Below, in pieces: positions 26,345 to 34,466 of a DNA stretch of 34,466 nucleotides. The stretch comes from Candidatus Abyssobacteria bacterium SURF_5 (GTDB lineage: Bacteria > Abyssobacteria > SURF-5): contig QZKU01000073.1 in NCBI GenBank assembly GCA_003598085.1, positions 1-34,466 of the forward strand, given 5' to 3'. How positions within the stretch are numbered: position 1 is the first letter of the stretch; every line of letters begins with the position of its first letter. The translations under genes were made by a program, and so were the position numbers. Below the pieces are notes generated by a model, which was not told the origin of the DNA, did no database searches, and was given only the letters and a program-made list of their open reading frames with translations.

Positions 26345-27400
26345 ATGGTGTCTGTCCCCATATTTCGCAAAAAGATTTTGATCCTCATTCTGGTGGTCGT
26401 GGCCATCATTTTGGTTGCGGCGAGTCTCGGCGGGAGTCGGGGAAATCATCGGTATGAGCAGCAGGCTGAGATCATGGGAACTGTTTTTACCATAACAATA
26501 GAAGGCCCCGGCGATCACAAGATGGCGGCGGAAGCTGCGTTTGACGAGATACGGCGTATCGATCGGCTGCTGAGCACGTACAAGCCGGACAGTGAAATAT
26601 CGAAGGTCAACCGGCTGGCGGCGCACGAGCCGGTTGCGGTGGGCCAGGATTTTCTGAATGTCCTTACCGCCTCCCGGATATATTTCGATATGACCGGCGG
26701 CGCCTTTGACCCTTCCATCAAGCCGCTCATGGATGTTTGGAAAGAGGCAAAGCGAGAGAATCGTACGCCGGCGGAAACCGATCTGCGGAGAGCGGCAGAC
26801 CTTGCAAATCTTTCTAATGTGACCGTCGATCGGAGTTCTCAAACGGTCCGCTTTCTCAAGGAGGGCATGGCGCTCGATTTTGGCGGGATTGCCAAGGGAT
26901 ACGCCGCCGATCGCGCGATTGAGATTCTTAAGACGCACGGGATCGAGCGCGCAATACTCGATGCCGGCGGCAATTTCTATGCACTGGGGACGCCCTTGAA
27001 GAAACCTCATTGGGAGGCGGGCGTGCGCCATCCGCTGGTGCATGAGCGGGTCATCATCCGATTCCCGGTCTCTGACGCAGGGGTGGCCACATCAGGAAGC
27101 TATGAGCGGTTCTTCGAGATCGGCGGCAAAAAATATTCGCACATCATCAATCCCGAGACAGGGCAGCCGGTTGAGGGCATGCTGAGCGCGACGGTGGTTG
27201 CCGAAGATGCGCTGTCCGCCGATGCACTGTCGACTTCCGTTTTTGTTCTTGGACAACAGGACGGCATGCGCCTGATAGAAGAGTTGGAAGGGGTCCTGGG
27301 CATTCTTATTTGGCATGAGCCCGGCTCCTCTGAAGATTTCAAAATCTCGGTCTCCTCCGGCCTGAAGGACAAGCTGGAACTGCTGATTCCCGCCGAGTAA
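26345..27400 (+). CDS. apbE: ApbE-like FAD:protein FMN transferase
   Basis: The protein has 351 residues. A membrane anchor lies at about 8-26. The ApbE domain follows: EIMGTVFTITIEGPG, IDRLLSTYKPDSEISKVN, GGAFDPSIKPLMDVW, ALDFGGIAKGYAADRA, ILDAGGNFYALG, the SGSYERFF segment, HIINPETGQP and AEDALSADALSTSVFVLG, which include the Mg2+ and FAD sites. It attaches FMN by a phosphoester bond to Ser/Thr of RNF or NQR subunits and other flavoproteins outside the cytoplasm. The first codons come from the repeat arm at 26349, so the N-terminus may be remodelled. TTG or GTG codons inside the anchor are the other possible starts. Confidence 0.88.
   Translation: MVSVPIFRKKILILILVVVAIILVAASLGGSRGNHRYEQQAEIMGTVFTITIEGPGDHKMAAEAAFDEIRRIDRLLSTYKPDSEISKVNRLAAHEPVAVGQDFLNVLTASRIYFDMTGGAFDPSIKPLMDVWKEAKRENRTPAETDLRRAADLANLSNVTVDRSSQTVRFLKEGMALDFGGIAKGYAADRAIEILKTHGIERAILDAGGNFYALGTPLKKPHWEAGVRHPLVHERVIIRFPVSDAGVATSGSYERFFEIGGKKYSHIINPETGQPVEGMLSATVVAEDALSADALSTSVFVLGQQDGMRLIEELEGVLGILIWHEPGSSEDFKISVSSGLKDKLELLIPAE
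26349..26365. repeat. Right arm of 17-bp inverted repeat, overlapping the ApbE start
   Basis: GTCTGTCCCCATATTTC is the exact reverse complement of 26031-26047. It lies within codons 2-7 of the predicted apbE reading frame. Confidence 0.75.
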
Positions 27401-27868
27401 AGCGGCAAAAAATCCCCGTGAGGGCGAATTAGCGCCGTTTTCGGACGCGATGAATCGCACCCCTATAAGAAATATGGCAGTAATGTCGAGGCCGATTTGC
27501 AAACGTCATCGACGTGAATCCGTAAATGCTCAGTCCGCCGCATTGGGAGAGTAGGACTTTCTGACGATTGATTCGACTGATTTTGCGATAGGGGCAGAGA
27601 CACCGTCCGAATTAAGCGCTGGCACTTGCTTCGGGGACAGGCACCATTCTATCCCGCGAGGCGCGCACTCAGCGAAGATGGATTCCCGTTTTCACGGGAA
27701 TGACAAAAAAGCCTGACCCAGTCCCCATCGCGACCGTTGGACAGATTGACAGACACCATTCCACGAATTCAAAAAGACGTGAATTCCGTAAATGGTGTCA
27801 GTCCCCGCCGCATTGGGACAGTCTCCATCGCAACGGTCGGACACATTCGCTGTCTCTGGTTTTGGTGA
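27401..27868. repeat. Field of degenerate palindromic repeats
   Basis: No gene is convincing. 27511-27551 and 27776-27821 are related copies (GACGTGAATCCGTAAATG and GACGTGAATTCCGTAAATG, both running into CCGCCGCATTGGGA-type or CCCGCCGCATTGGGA-type sequence). A third match pairs 27717-27745 with 27817-27845 (CCATCGCGACCGTTGGACA and CCATCGCAACGGTCGGACA). 27752-27770 can fold on 27781-27799 with 15 of 19 pairs. The motifs resemble ends of REP-associated transposon elements, as at 26031-26365. Confidence 0.55.
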
Positions 27869-27897
27869 TTGACACAGGTTTCGGTTGTGGATATGAT
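27869..27897 (+). promoter_or_regulatory. Promoter directly abutting the dehydrogenase start
   Basis: TTGACA (27869-27874) and TATGAT (27892-27897) have a 17-base spacer. The expected transcription start is about 27904, the A of the ATG, so the mRNA may be leaderless. Confidence 0.7.
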
Positions 27898-27903
27898 AGG
27901 CGT

Positions 27904-28932
27904 ATGCGGGTTGCAGTTTATTACAACAATCACGATGTCCGCATTGAGGAGCGGCCTGTTCCCGCCGTCGGGACTGGCGAGGCGCTCGTGCGCATCGAGG
28001 CCAGCGGCATCTGCGGCAGCGACGTGATGGAATGGTACCGCATCAAGAAGGCGCCGCTGGTGCTCGGCCACGAGATTGCAGGCGAGATAGTCGAGCTTGG
28101 CCCGGGCGTGAACCATTACAAGACGGGCGACAGGATTTGCGCTTCCCATCATGTCCCGTGCAACACCTGCATCTATTGCCTCACCGGCCGCCACACGGTT
28201 TGCGACACGATTCGCTCGACCAATTTCGATCCGGGCGGCTTCGCCGAGTTCGTCAGGCTCCCTGCGATCAATGTGGACCGCGGCGTGTATCCTTTGCCGG
28301 CGGAGCTGACATATGAGGAAGCGACCTTTATCGAGCCGGTGGCATGTGTGCTTCGGGCGCAGCGGATGGCGCGGCTGCAGCCGGGACAGAGCGTGCTGGT
28401 TGTCGGCAGTGGAATGACCGGCCTGCTCCACATCAATTTGGCGCGTGCGTGTGGCGCCGGAAGAGTCATTGCGACCGACGTTCAGCCGTACCGGCTGGAT
28501 GCGGCGCGGCGCTTCGGGGCTGACGCCGCGCTTGACTCGCATGAGAACGTGCCGGCGCGCGTGCGCGAGCTTAACGGCGGCCGCGGCGCAGACGTGGTTT
28601 TCGTCTGTACCGGCGCAATGAGGGCGATCGAGCAGGCGCTCGATTCGGTCGACCGCGGCGGAACGGTTCTCTTTTTCGCGCCGACCGATCCGGGCGTGAA
28701 ACTGCCGATCGATGTGACCGAGCTTTTCTTCCGCAACGGAGTCACGCTCACGTCTTCATATGCAGGCAGTCCGGCCGACCATGTGGCCGCCGTCGAACTG
28801 CTGCGGGCGCGGGCGCTGAATGTGAAGGACATGATCACGCACCGCCTTGGACTCGGAGAGACGGGCGTCGGGTTCCGCCTCGTGGCCGAGGCGCGCGATT
28901 CGATTAAAGTTATCATCGAGCCGCAAAAATAG
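27904..28932 (+). CDS. Zinc-dependent medium-chain alcohol/polyol dehydrogenase
   Basis: The protein has 342 residues and starts MRVAVYYNNHDVRIEE, the normal family beginning. Catalytic zinc ligands are Cys37 (GICGSD), His56 and Glu57 (LGHE). The structural zinc loop has Cys86, Cys89, Cys92 and Cys100. The Rossmann fold shows VVGSGMTGLLHI (about 163-174) and an ATDVQPYRL strand end with acidic Asp, which fits NAD+. The family includes sorbitol, threonine and related sugar-alcohol dehydrogenases. The substrate cannot be read from sequence. A 33-base gap (with AAGGAGG) leads to the aldolase gene, so the two are very likely one operon, and a polyol or deoxy-sugar phosphate pathway is plausible. 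Confidence 0.9.
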   Translation: MRVAVYYNNHDVRIEERPVPAVGTGEALVRIEASGICGSDVMEWYRIKKAPLVLGHEIAGEIVELGPGVNHYKTGDRICASHHVPCNTCIYCLTGRHTVCDTIRSTNFDPGGFAEFVRLPAINVDRGVYPLPAELTYEEATFIEPVACVLRAQRMARLQPGQSVLVVGSGMTGLLHINLARACGAGRVIATDVQPYRLDAARRFGADAALDSHENVPARVRELNGGRGADVVFVCTGAMRAIEQALDSVDRGGTVLFFAPTDPGVKLPIDVTELFFRNGVTLTSSYAGSPADHVAAVELLRARALNVKDMITHRLGLGETGVGFRLVAEARDSIKVIIEPQK

Positions 28933-28971
28933 GAGTGGGGCTTCACCCATTTACAGAAGGAGGGAATGGAC

Positions 28972-29805
28972 ATGGACTGGGGACTGCAAAACAGGCTTTC
29001 TCGCATAATCAAACCGAAAACGGGGCGCACGGTGATGCTGGCGGTCGATCACGGATATTTTCAGGGGCCGACCACCGGGCTCCAGCAGCCGGGAAAAACG
29101 ATCAAGCCGCTCATCCCGTATGCGGATTCGCTGATGCTGACGCGCGGAGTGCTGCGCGCATGCATTGATCCCGGCACGGATATCCCCATCGTCCTGCGCG
29201 TGTCCGGCGGAACGAGCATCCTGAAGGAACTCTCGAATGAAGGCCTGACGACATCCGTTGAGGAAGCGATCCGGCTGAATGTTTCCGCCATCACGCTCTC
29301 GATTTTCGTTGGCGGCGAATACGAGCGCCAGACGCTGCTCGCGCTCGGCAAGCTGGTGGACGAAGGCAACAAGTACGGCATTCCCGTGCTCGCGGTAACG
29401 GCGGTTGGCCGCGAGATGGCGCGCGATGCCCGCTATCTCGGTCTTGCCTGCCGCATTGCCGCCGAGATCGGCGCGCATTTCGTGAAGACCTACTATTGCG
29501 ATGACTTCGAGAAAATGGTTGAAGGGTGTCCGGTGCCGCTGGTGATCGCGGGCGGGAAGAAGCTGCCGGAGCGCGAGGCGCTCGAGATGGCGTACAATGC
29601 CGTCAGCCGCGGCGCATCCGGCGTCGATATGGGCCGTAACATCTTCCAGTCCGACAGCCCGGTCGGCATGATCAAGGCGGTCCGCGCCATCATTCACAAG
29701 AAGGCGACGGTAGACGAAGCCTTCGGCATCTATGAGTCGGAGAAAACAAAAAAGAGCGGAGTCGTCATTCAGGAGTCGGCGCTGCAACTCGGGGAAAAAG
29801 TGTAG
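28972..29805 (+). CDS. lsrF: LsrF-like class I aldolase/thiolase (DhnA family)
   Basis: The protein has 277 residues and closely resembles E. coli LsrF: DWGLQNRLSRI, MLAVDHGYFQGPTTGL, LTRGVLR, KTYY with the Schiff-base lysine Lys172, VIAGGKKLPEREALEM and GASGVDMGRNIFQSD. LsrF moves an acetyl group from phospho-AI-2 product (3-hydroxy-5-phosphonooxypentane-2,4-dione) to CoA. ATG 28972 is chosen over 28966 because AAGGAGG ends eight bases before it and only two before 28966. No other lsr gene is in the window and the neighbour is a sugar-type dehydrogenase, so a related sugar-phosphate aldolase role is as likely as AI-2 processing. Confidence 0.88.
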   Translation: MDWGLQNRLSRIIKPKTGRTVMLAVDHGYFQGPTTGLQQPGKTIKPLIPYADSLMLTRGVLRACIDPGTDIPIVLRVSGGTSILKELSNEGLTTSVEEAIRLNVSAITLSIFVGGEYERQTLLALGKLVDEGNKYGIPVLAVTAVGREMARDARYLGLACRIAAEIGAHFVKTYYCDDFEKMVEGCPVPLVIAGGKKLPEREALEMAYNAVSRGASGVDMGRNIFQSDSPVGMIKAVRAIIHKKATVDEAFGIYESEKTKKSGVVIQESALQLGEKV

Positions 29806-29823
29806 CCGGTTTTTTTCCGGTAG

Positions 29824-29837
29824 GTGCGAATTCGCAC
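29824..29837. repeat. 14-bp perfect palindrome
   Basis: GTGCGAATTCGCAC is a perfect palindrome just after the aldolase gene. It may be part of a dispersed intergenic repeat; no protein site is assigned. Confidence 0.4.
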
Positions 29838-29899
29838 GGGCTCAAATGAGCCAGGCTGAAACACTGAACCTCTGGAAGAGAACTTAGCACATAACGTTC

Positions 29900-29934
29900 A
29901 AGGGAGACGCCAAAGCGTCTCCCTTATTATTTTG
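29900..29934 (+). terminator. Rho-independent terminator of the dehydrogenase-aldolase operon
   Basis: AAGGGAGACGC, loop CAAA, GCGTCTCCCTT make an 11-pair perfect stem, then ATTATTTTG. It ends the plus-strand operon before the converging membrane-protein gene. The minus side has no T-run. Confidence 0.9.
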
Positions 29935-29961
29935 AGGCGACCGGCGCGGTTCGCTTTGTCT

Positions 29962-31005
29962 TTATCTCTCGAACAAGCCCCTGATTATCCCAGCGATAAC
30001 CAGCACAATAAAGAAGGCACAGAAGGCGCCGTTGAGTAAGAGTCCCAGGACGGCGGATTCCCTTCTGGCATCCGTCTGGCTTACACCCACCAATCCGAAA
30101 AGGAGCCCGACGAAGGGCAGGGCTATGCCTGTACAGCAGGAAAGAACAAAAAGGGAGGAAAACTGGCTGTCCTGTCCAACCCTGTGTGAAACAATGCCAA
30201 TGCCGGCGATCGCCATTGCCAGCATGAATATCGCGATCGATGCGATTCCTTCCAGCGAATGCCGCTTCCGCTCCTGTATCTCCTGAGGCGCGCCCACCTG
30301 CTCAAGTTTCAGAAATAACACCGTAATCACTGTCAGAAAAAATGGGGTAGTAATAGCGCTGATTGGGTAGAACACTGCGGCTCTCATGAACTCGCTTGGT
30401 TTCAGAAATATGACGAGAACAACGGGTATGATCAACGGAATGAAAATGAGCAACGAAAGAATCAGGCCAAAGACGAAGATTTCCACCCATCTTCCATCAA
30501 CCAGGGATTTACTGTAATAGAGAGCATCCCATCCTCTCTTGTCTCGCAGGATTACCGCCTGCATGGTGAAAAGAAGAGCGACATAAAAGTAAATGCCGGG
30601 AAGAACAAGCGCAAGAAGGCCGCCAAGAATGACGAACCCGGCAAGCAACTCAACCACGGCCGCCCTTGGCCAGTACGCGAAACCGCTTTTGACGGCGCCC
30701 AGATAGCCGATCCCGTTGTCATTAAAGGCGCCTTCAACCACGACGGTAAAGGCCATCATTACGGGCAGAAACGCGATCTCATTCAAGGCCGTCTCCCCGT
30801 ACCAAATCAGAAATTTCAAGATAAAAGAATCGGGCGCTTCAAAGAGCTTCGTCTTATAGAGAAAATAGCTCGCCACTTGTAATGGAATGAGTATTGTCAC
30901 CGAGAGGGAAAACAAAATCAGGAACCTGCTCTTGAAAATGTCCCAGCCGGTCCGCAGGACTTTCCCGTAAAAATCATCAGGAATTATGTTTTCAGCAGTT
31001 TCCAT
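29962..31005 (-). CDS. Polytopic membrane protein of unknown function
   Basis: The protein has 347 residues and about eight hydrophobic helices: near 24-46 (FLILFSLSVTILIPLQVAS), 77-97, 112-135 (AVVELLAGFVILGGLLALVL), 136-153, 175-205, 214-235, 258-278 and 318-342. Charged loops carry ILRDKRGWDALYYSKSL, a pattern also seen in DUF975 or glycerophosphodiester-phosphodiesterase-type membrane domains, which is only a resemblance. ATG 31005 was taken; a TTG one codon earlier is possible. It stands by itself between the plus-strand terminator and ligA. Confidence 0.75.
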   Translation of the reverse strand: METAENIIPDDFYGKVLRTGWDIFKSRFLILFSLSVTILIPLQVASYFLYKTKLFEAPDSFILKFLIWYGETALNEIAFLPVMMAFTVVVEGAFNDNGIGYLGAVKSGFAYWPRAAVVELLAGFVILGGLLALVLPGIYFYVALLFTMQAVILRDKRGWDALYYSKSLVDGRWVEIFVFGLILSLLIFIPLIIPVVLVIFLKPSEFMRAAVFYPISAITTPFFLTVITVLFLKLEQVGAPQEIQERKRHSLEGIASIAIFMLAMAIAGIGIVSHRVGQDSQFSSLFVLSCCTGIALPFVGLLFGLVGVSQTDARRESAVLGLLLNGAFCAFFIVLVIAGIIRGLFER

Positions 31006-31074
31006 CAAATTGTGTTCAAGCTTCAGGAATCCTGATTGGTTTCTGACAGATGAGCACTAGAGCAACAGGGCGAT

Positions 31075-33093
<2,019 letters not shown>

Positions 33094-33179
33094 TTACAGG
33101 GTGGTCTGCCTTTTGTTCGGAAGAAGAGGAGGCTGTGCCCGTCTCTATCAGTTTGTGCGGTCATCCGCCCTGTGCGCAA

Positions 33180-33470
33180 TCACCAGCCGGAATATTTGAC
33201 GTCGAACCCGTCGAACTCGCCGGTATATGGCTCGTCCTTGATCTTGAGATCGGTCACGCGCGCGCCTGGCGGGCCGTGTCGCGCCCACGCAATGAGCTGG
33301 TTGAGGGCCTCTCTGGGGCCTTCCGCCACGATCTCGACGGCTCCATCGGGACGATTCATCACCCAGCCGGTCAGGCCGAGCCTGGTCGCCTGCTGGTTCG
33401 TTGTATAACGGAAGAAGACGCCCTGCACGCGTCCTTCCACGATCAGCCGCACTCGCGCGTTACTGCTCAT
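33180..33470 (-). CDS. acyP: Acylphosphatase
   Basis: The protein has 96 residues with the family signatures VEGRVQGVFFRYTTNQQA (catalytic Arg in VFFR) and GLTGWVMNRPDGAVEIVAEG, with the catalytic Asn in the V-M-N-R-P strand. It hydrolyses acyl phosphates such as acetyl phosphate or 1,3-bisphosphoglycerate. The start codon overlaps the end of the BON-domain gene by 11 bases, so the two are probably coupled. Confidence 0.92.
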   Translation of the reverse strand: MSSNARVRLIVEGRVQGVFFRYTTNQQATRLGLTGWVMNRPDGAVEIVAEGPREALNQLIAWARHGPPGARVTDLKIKDEPYTGEFDGFDVKYSGW

Positions 33471-34284
33471 TTGGCGCCTGCCTTACGCGGATTTCATTGA
33501 CGACGCCGCCGACGCCCCAGCAGCCCTCGGCGATCTTTTGGACCAGGTCCTTCTCGGCTCCGCTGTGCACCAATCCGGTAAGCGTGACTATTCCGTTGTG
33601 ACTGCCGATCTCGATTTCGGTCGAGTCGATGTTCCTGTTCACCATCAGAGCGGCTCGCACCTGCGTCACGAGGGTTTTATCATCGACCTTTGGCGGCACC
33701 GCCCCATTTTCTTTGCCGGAAAGCTGTATGTCGTTCTGGACGGCGACCACGCCTTCGACGTCGTCGGCTATCTTTCGCGCAAGCTCATACTCGGCTACGG
33801 AATCGACTGAACCGGCCAAAACGACGTGCCCGCGCAACGAACTCACTTTGATGTCGCGCGCGCGCACGTTCTCATTCAGAAGGAGCGCGGTCTTGACCGA
33901 CGCTTCGATTGTGAGATCATCGAGCTTTTCACCGAGCGTCCGTTCATTGTCCACCGGTTTCGCCGCAATCAGCTTGTTGACCAGCAGGTTATTGTGGACC
34001 TCATTAACGCCGCGAATGCTTCGGGTAATTTCCTCAGCGAGCTGCCGCTGAATAGTCGTGCCGACCGAGCCGTCCAGCAGTATCTCTCCCTCGGTTACCG
34101 AAACATCGATTTCCGCTGTCTTCAATTGCCTGTTTAATGCGAGCGCCGTTTTCACCGATGCGCTCAGGCGGGCATTATCGACAATAACCTTGATGTCCTT
34201 TCGCGCATAAAATTTCGAATAGGAAAAAAAAGCGACAGCGATCGCAGCAAAGGCAAAAAGGAGGAAGAAGATTTTTCGGATCAT
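33460..34284 (-). CDS. Membrane-anchored protein with three BON domains
   Basis: The protein has 274 residues. A membrane anchor or uncleaved signal lies at about 5-25 (RKIFFLLFAFAAIAVAFF). Three BON domains follow at about 35-95, 110-180 and 190-260, each with the pattern of a helix, a short TVxEGEILLDGSV-like strand pair and a V-N-E/V-Q-N end (VNEVHNNLLV, VVAVQNDIQLSG, VGGVVNEIRVRQ). BON domains bind phospholipids or link proteins to the outer membrane, as in OsmY or periplasmic OsmY-like proteins. ATG 34284 fits the anchor. The open frame runs up to 34335, but I see no better ribosome site there. Confidence 0.8.
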   Translation of the reverse strand: MIRKIFFLLFAFAAIAVAFFSYSKFYARKDIKVIVDNARLSASVKTALALNRQLKTAEIDVSVTEGEILLDGSVGTTIQRQLAEEITRSIRGVNEVHNNLLVNKLIAAKPVDNERTLGEKLDDLTIEASVKTALLLNENVRARDIKVSSLRGHVVLAGSVDSVAEYELARKIADDVEGVVAVQNDIQLSGKENGAVPPKVDDKTLVTQVRAALMVNRNIDSTEIEIGSHNGIVTLTGLVHSGAEKDLVQKIAEGCWGVGGVVNEIRVRQAPNEQ

Positions 34285-34453
34285 TTTATTCAAAAGGAAG
34301 AGCAACCGGTTAACCCCATTCACAGAGTCTAGCAAAAGGGCTTACGGTATGTCAACGGAATCTTGACGCGGGCAGCGATTCCGCAACCCGACATTCGGAA
34401 GTGAGTGAAAGGGCACAAAGACAGGGTTTTTATGGTGAAAGAGGAATAGAGCA

Positions 34454-34466
34454 ATGTCGCAGAGGG
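34454..34466 (+). other. Possible start of a plus-strand gene cut by the window end
   Basis: ATG at 34454 follows AGAGGAATAGAGCA, a plausible ribosome site. Only four codons are inside the window, so this is weak. Confidence 0.25.

Overview
The window looks like chromosomal DNA of a Gram-negative, anaerobic, GC-rich bacterium. The best fit is an uncultured lineage near the Desulfobacterota (old Deltaproteobacteria); this is inferred from gene content only. The supporting signs are a four-subunit ferredoxin-dependent 2-oxoacid oxidoreductase, ferrous iron uptake with Fur and DtxR/FeoA regulators, a probable selenoprotein, a large secreted repeat protein, a DUF3786 protein and an orphan GspE-type ATPase. 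No rRNA, tRNA or CRISPR array was found.

Layout. 1-6360 is an accessory region. It holds two tandem paralogous small genes and a lipoprotein, all visibly AT-richer than the rest, then a broken GxxExxY gene between perfect inverted repeats, then a 1339-residue secreted beta-helix protein with an internal duplication. 6567-8760 (minus strand) is a fluoride-response operon: promoter, fluoride (crcB-type) riboswitch, cation/proton antiporter and a HAD hydrolase. 9002-10489 (minus) is a degenerate group II intron whose reverse transcriptase has lost its central part. 10673-11128 is a C-GCAxxG-C-C family gene with an in-frame TGA at the position of the first conserved Cys, followed by a SECIS-like hairpin; this is a probable selenoprotein. 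11446-13858 encodes an MscS channel and a HEAT-repeat protein. 14069-15322 encodes a GspE-like ATPase behind a strong promoter.

15465-21880 is a dense same-strand block, probably one or two operons: MazG, threonine aldolase, a Crp/Fnr regulator, the KorD-A-B-C oxidoreductase, DUF3786 and a small conserved protein. 22333-26012 is an iron block: Fur with its own promoter and Fur box, FeoB, a Cys-rich small protein and a DtxR-FeoA fusion regulator. A remnant of a REP-associated (IS200-like) transposase between 17-bp inverted repeats separates it from an ApbE flavin transferase (26345-27400), and the ApbE start codon lies next to one repeat arm. 27401-27850 is a field of degenerate palindromic repeats. 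27904-29805 is a two-gene unit (zinc alcohol dehydrogenase and LsrF-like aldolase) with an apparently leaderless promoter and a clean terminator. 29962-34284 (minus) encodes a polytopic membrane protein, DNA ligase LigA, acylphosphatase and a triple-BON-domain protein.

The most useful observations are features ordinary gene calling would miss: the UGA-containing selenoprotein gene, the fluoride riboswitch (which also corrects the antiporter start), the group II intron boundaries supported by EBS1-IBS1 pairing, and two decayed element-like units bounded by inverted repeats.
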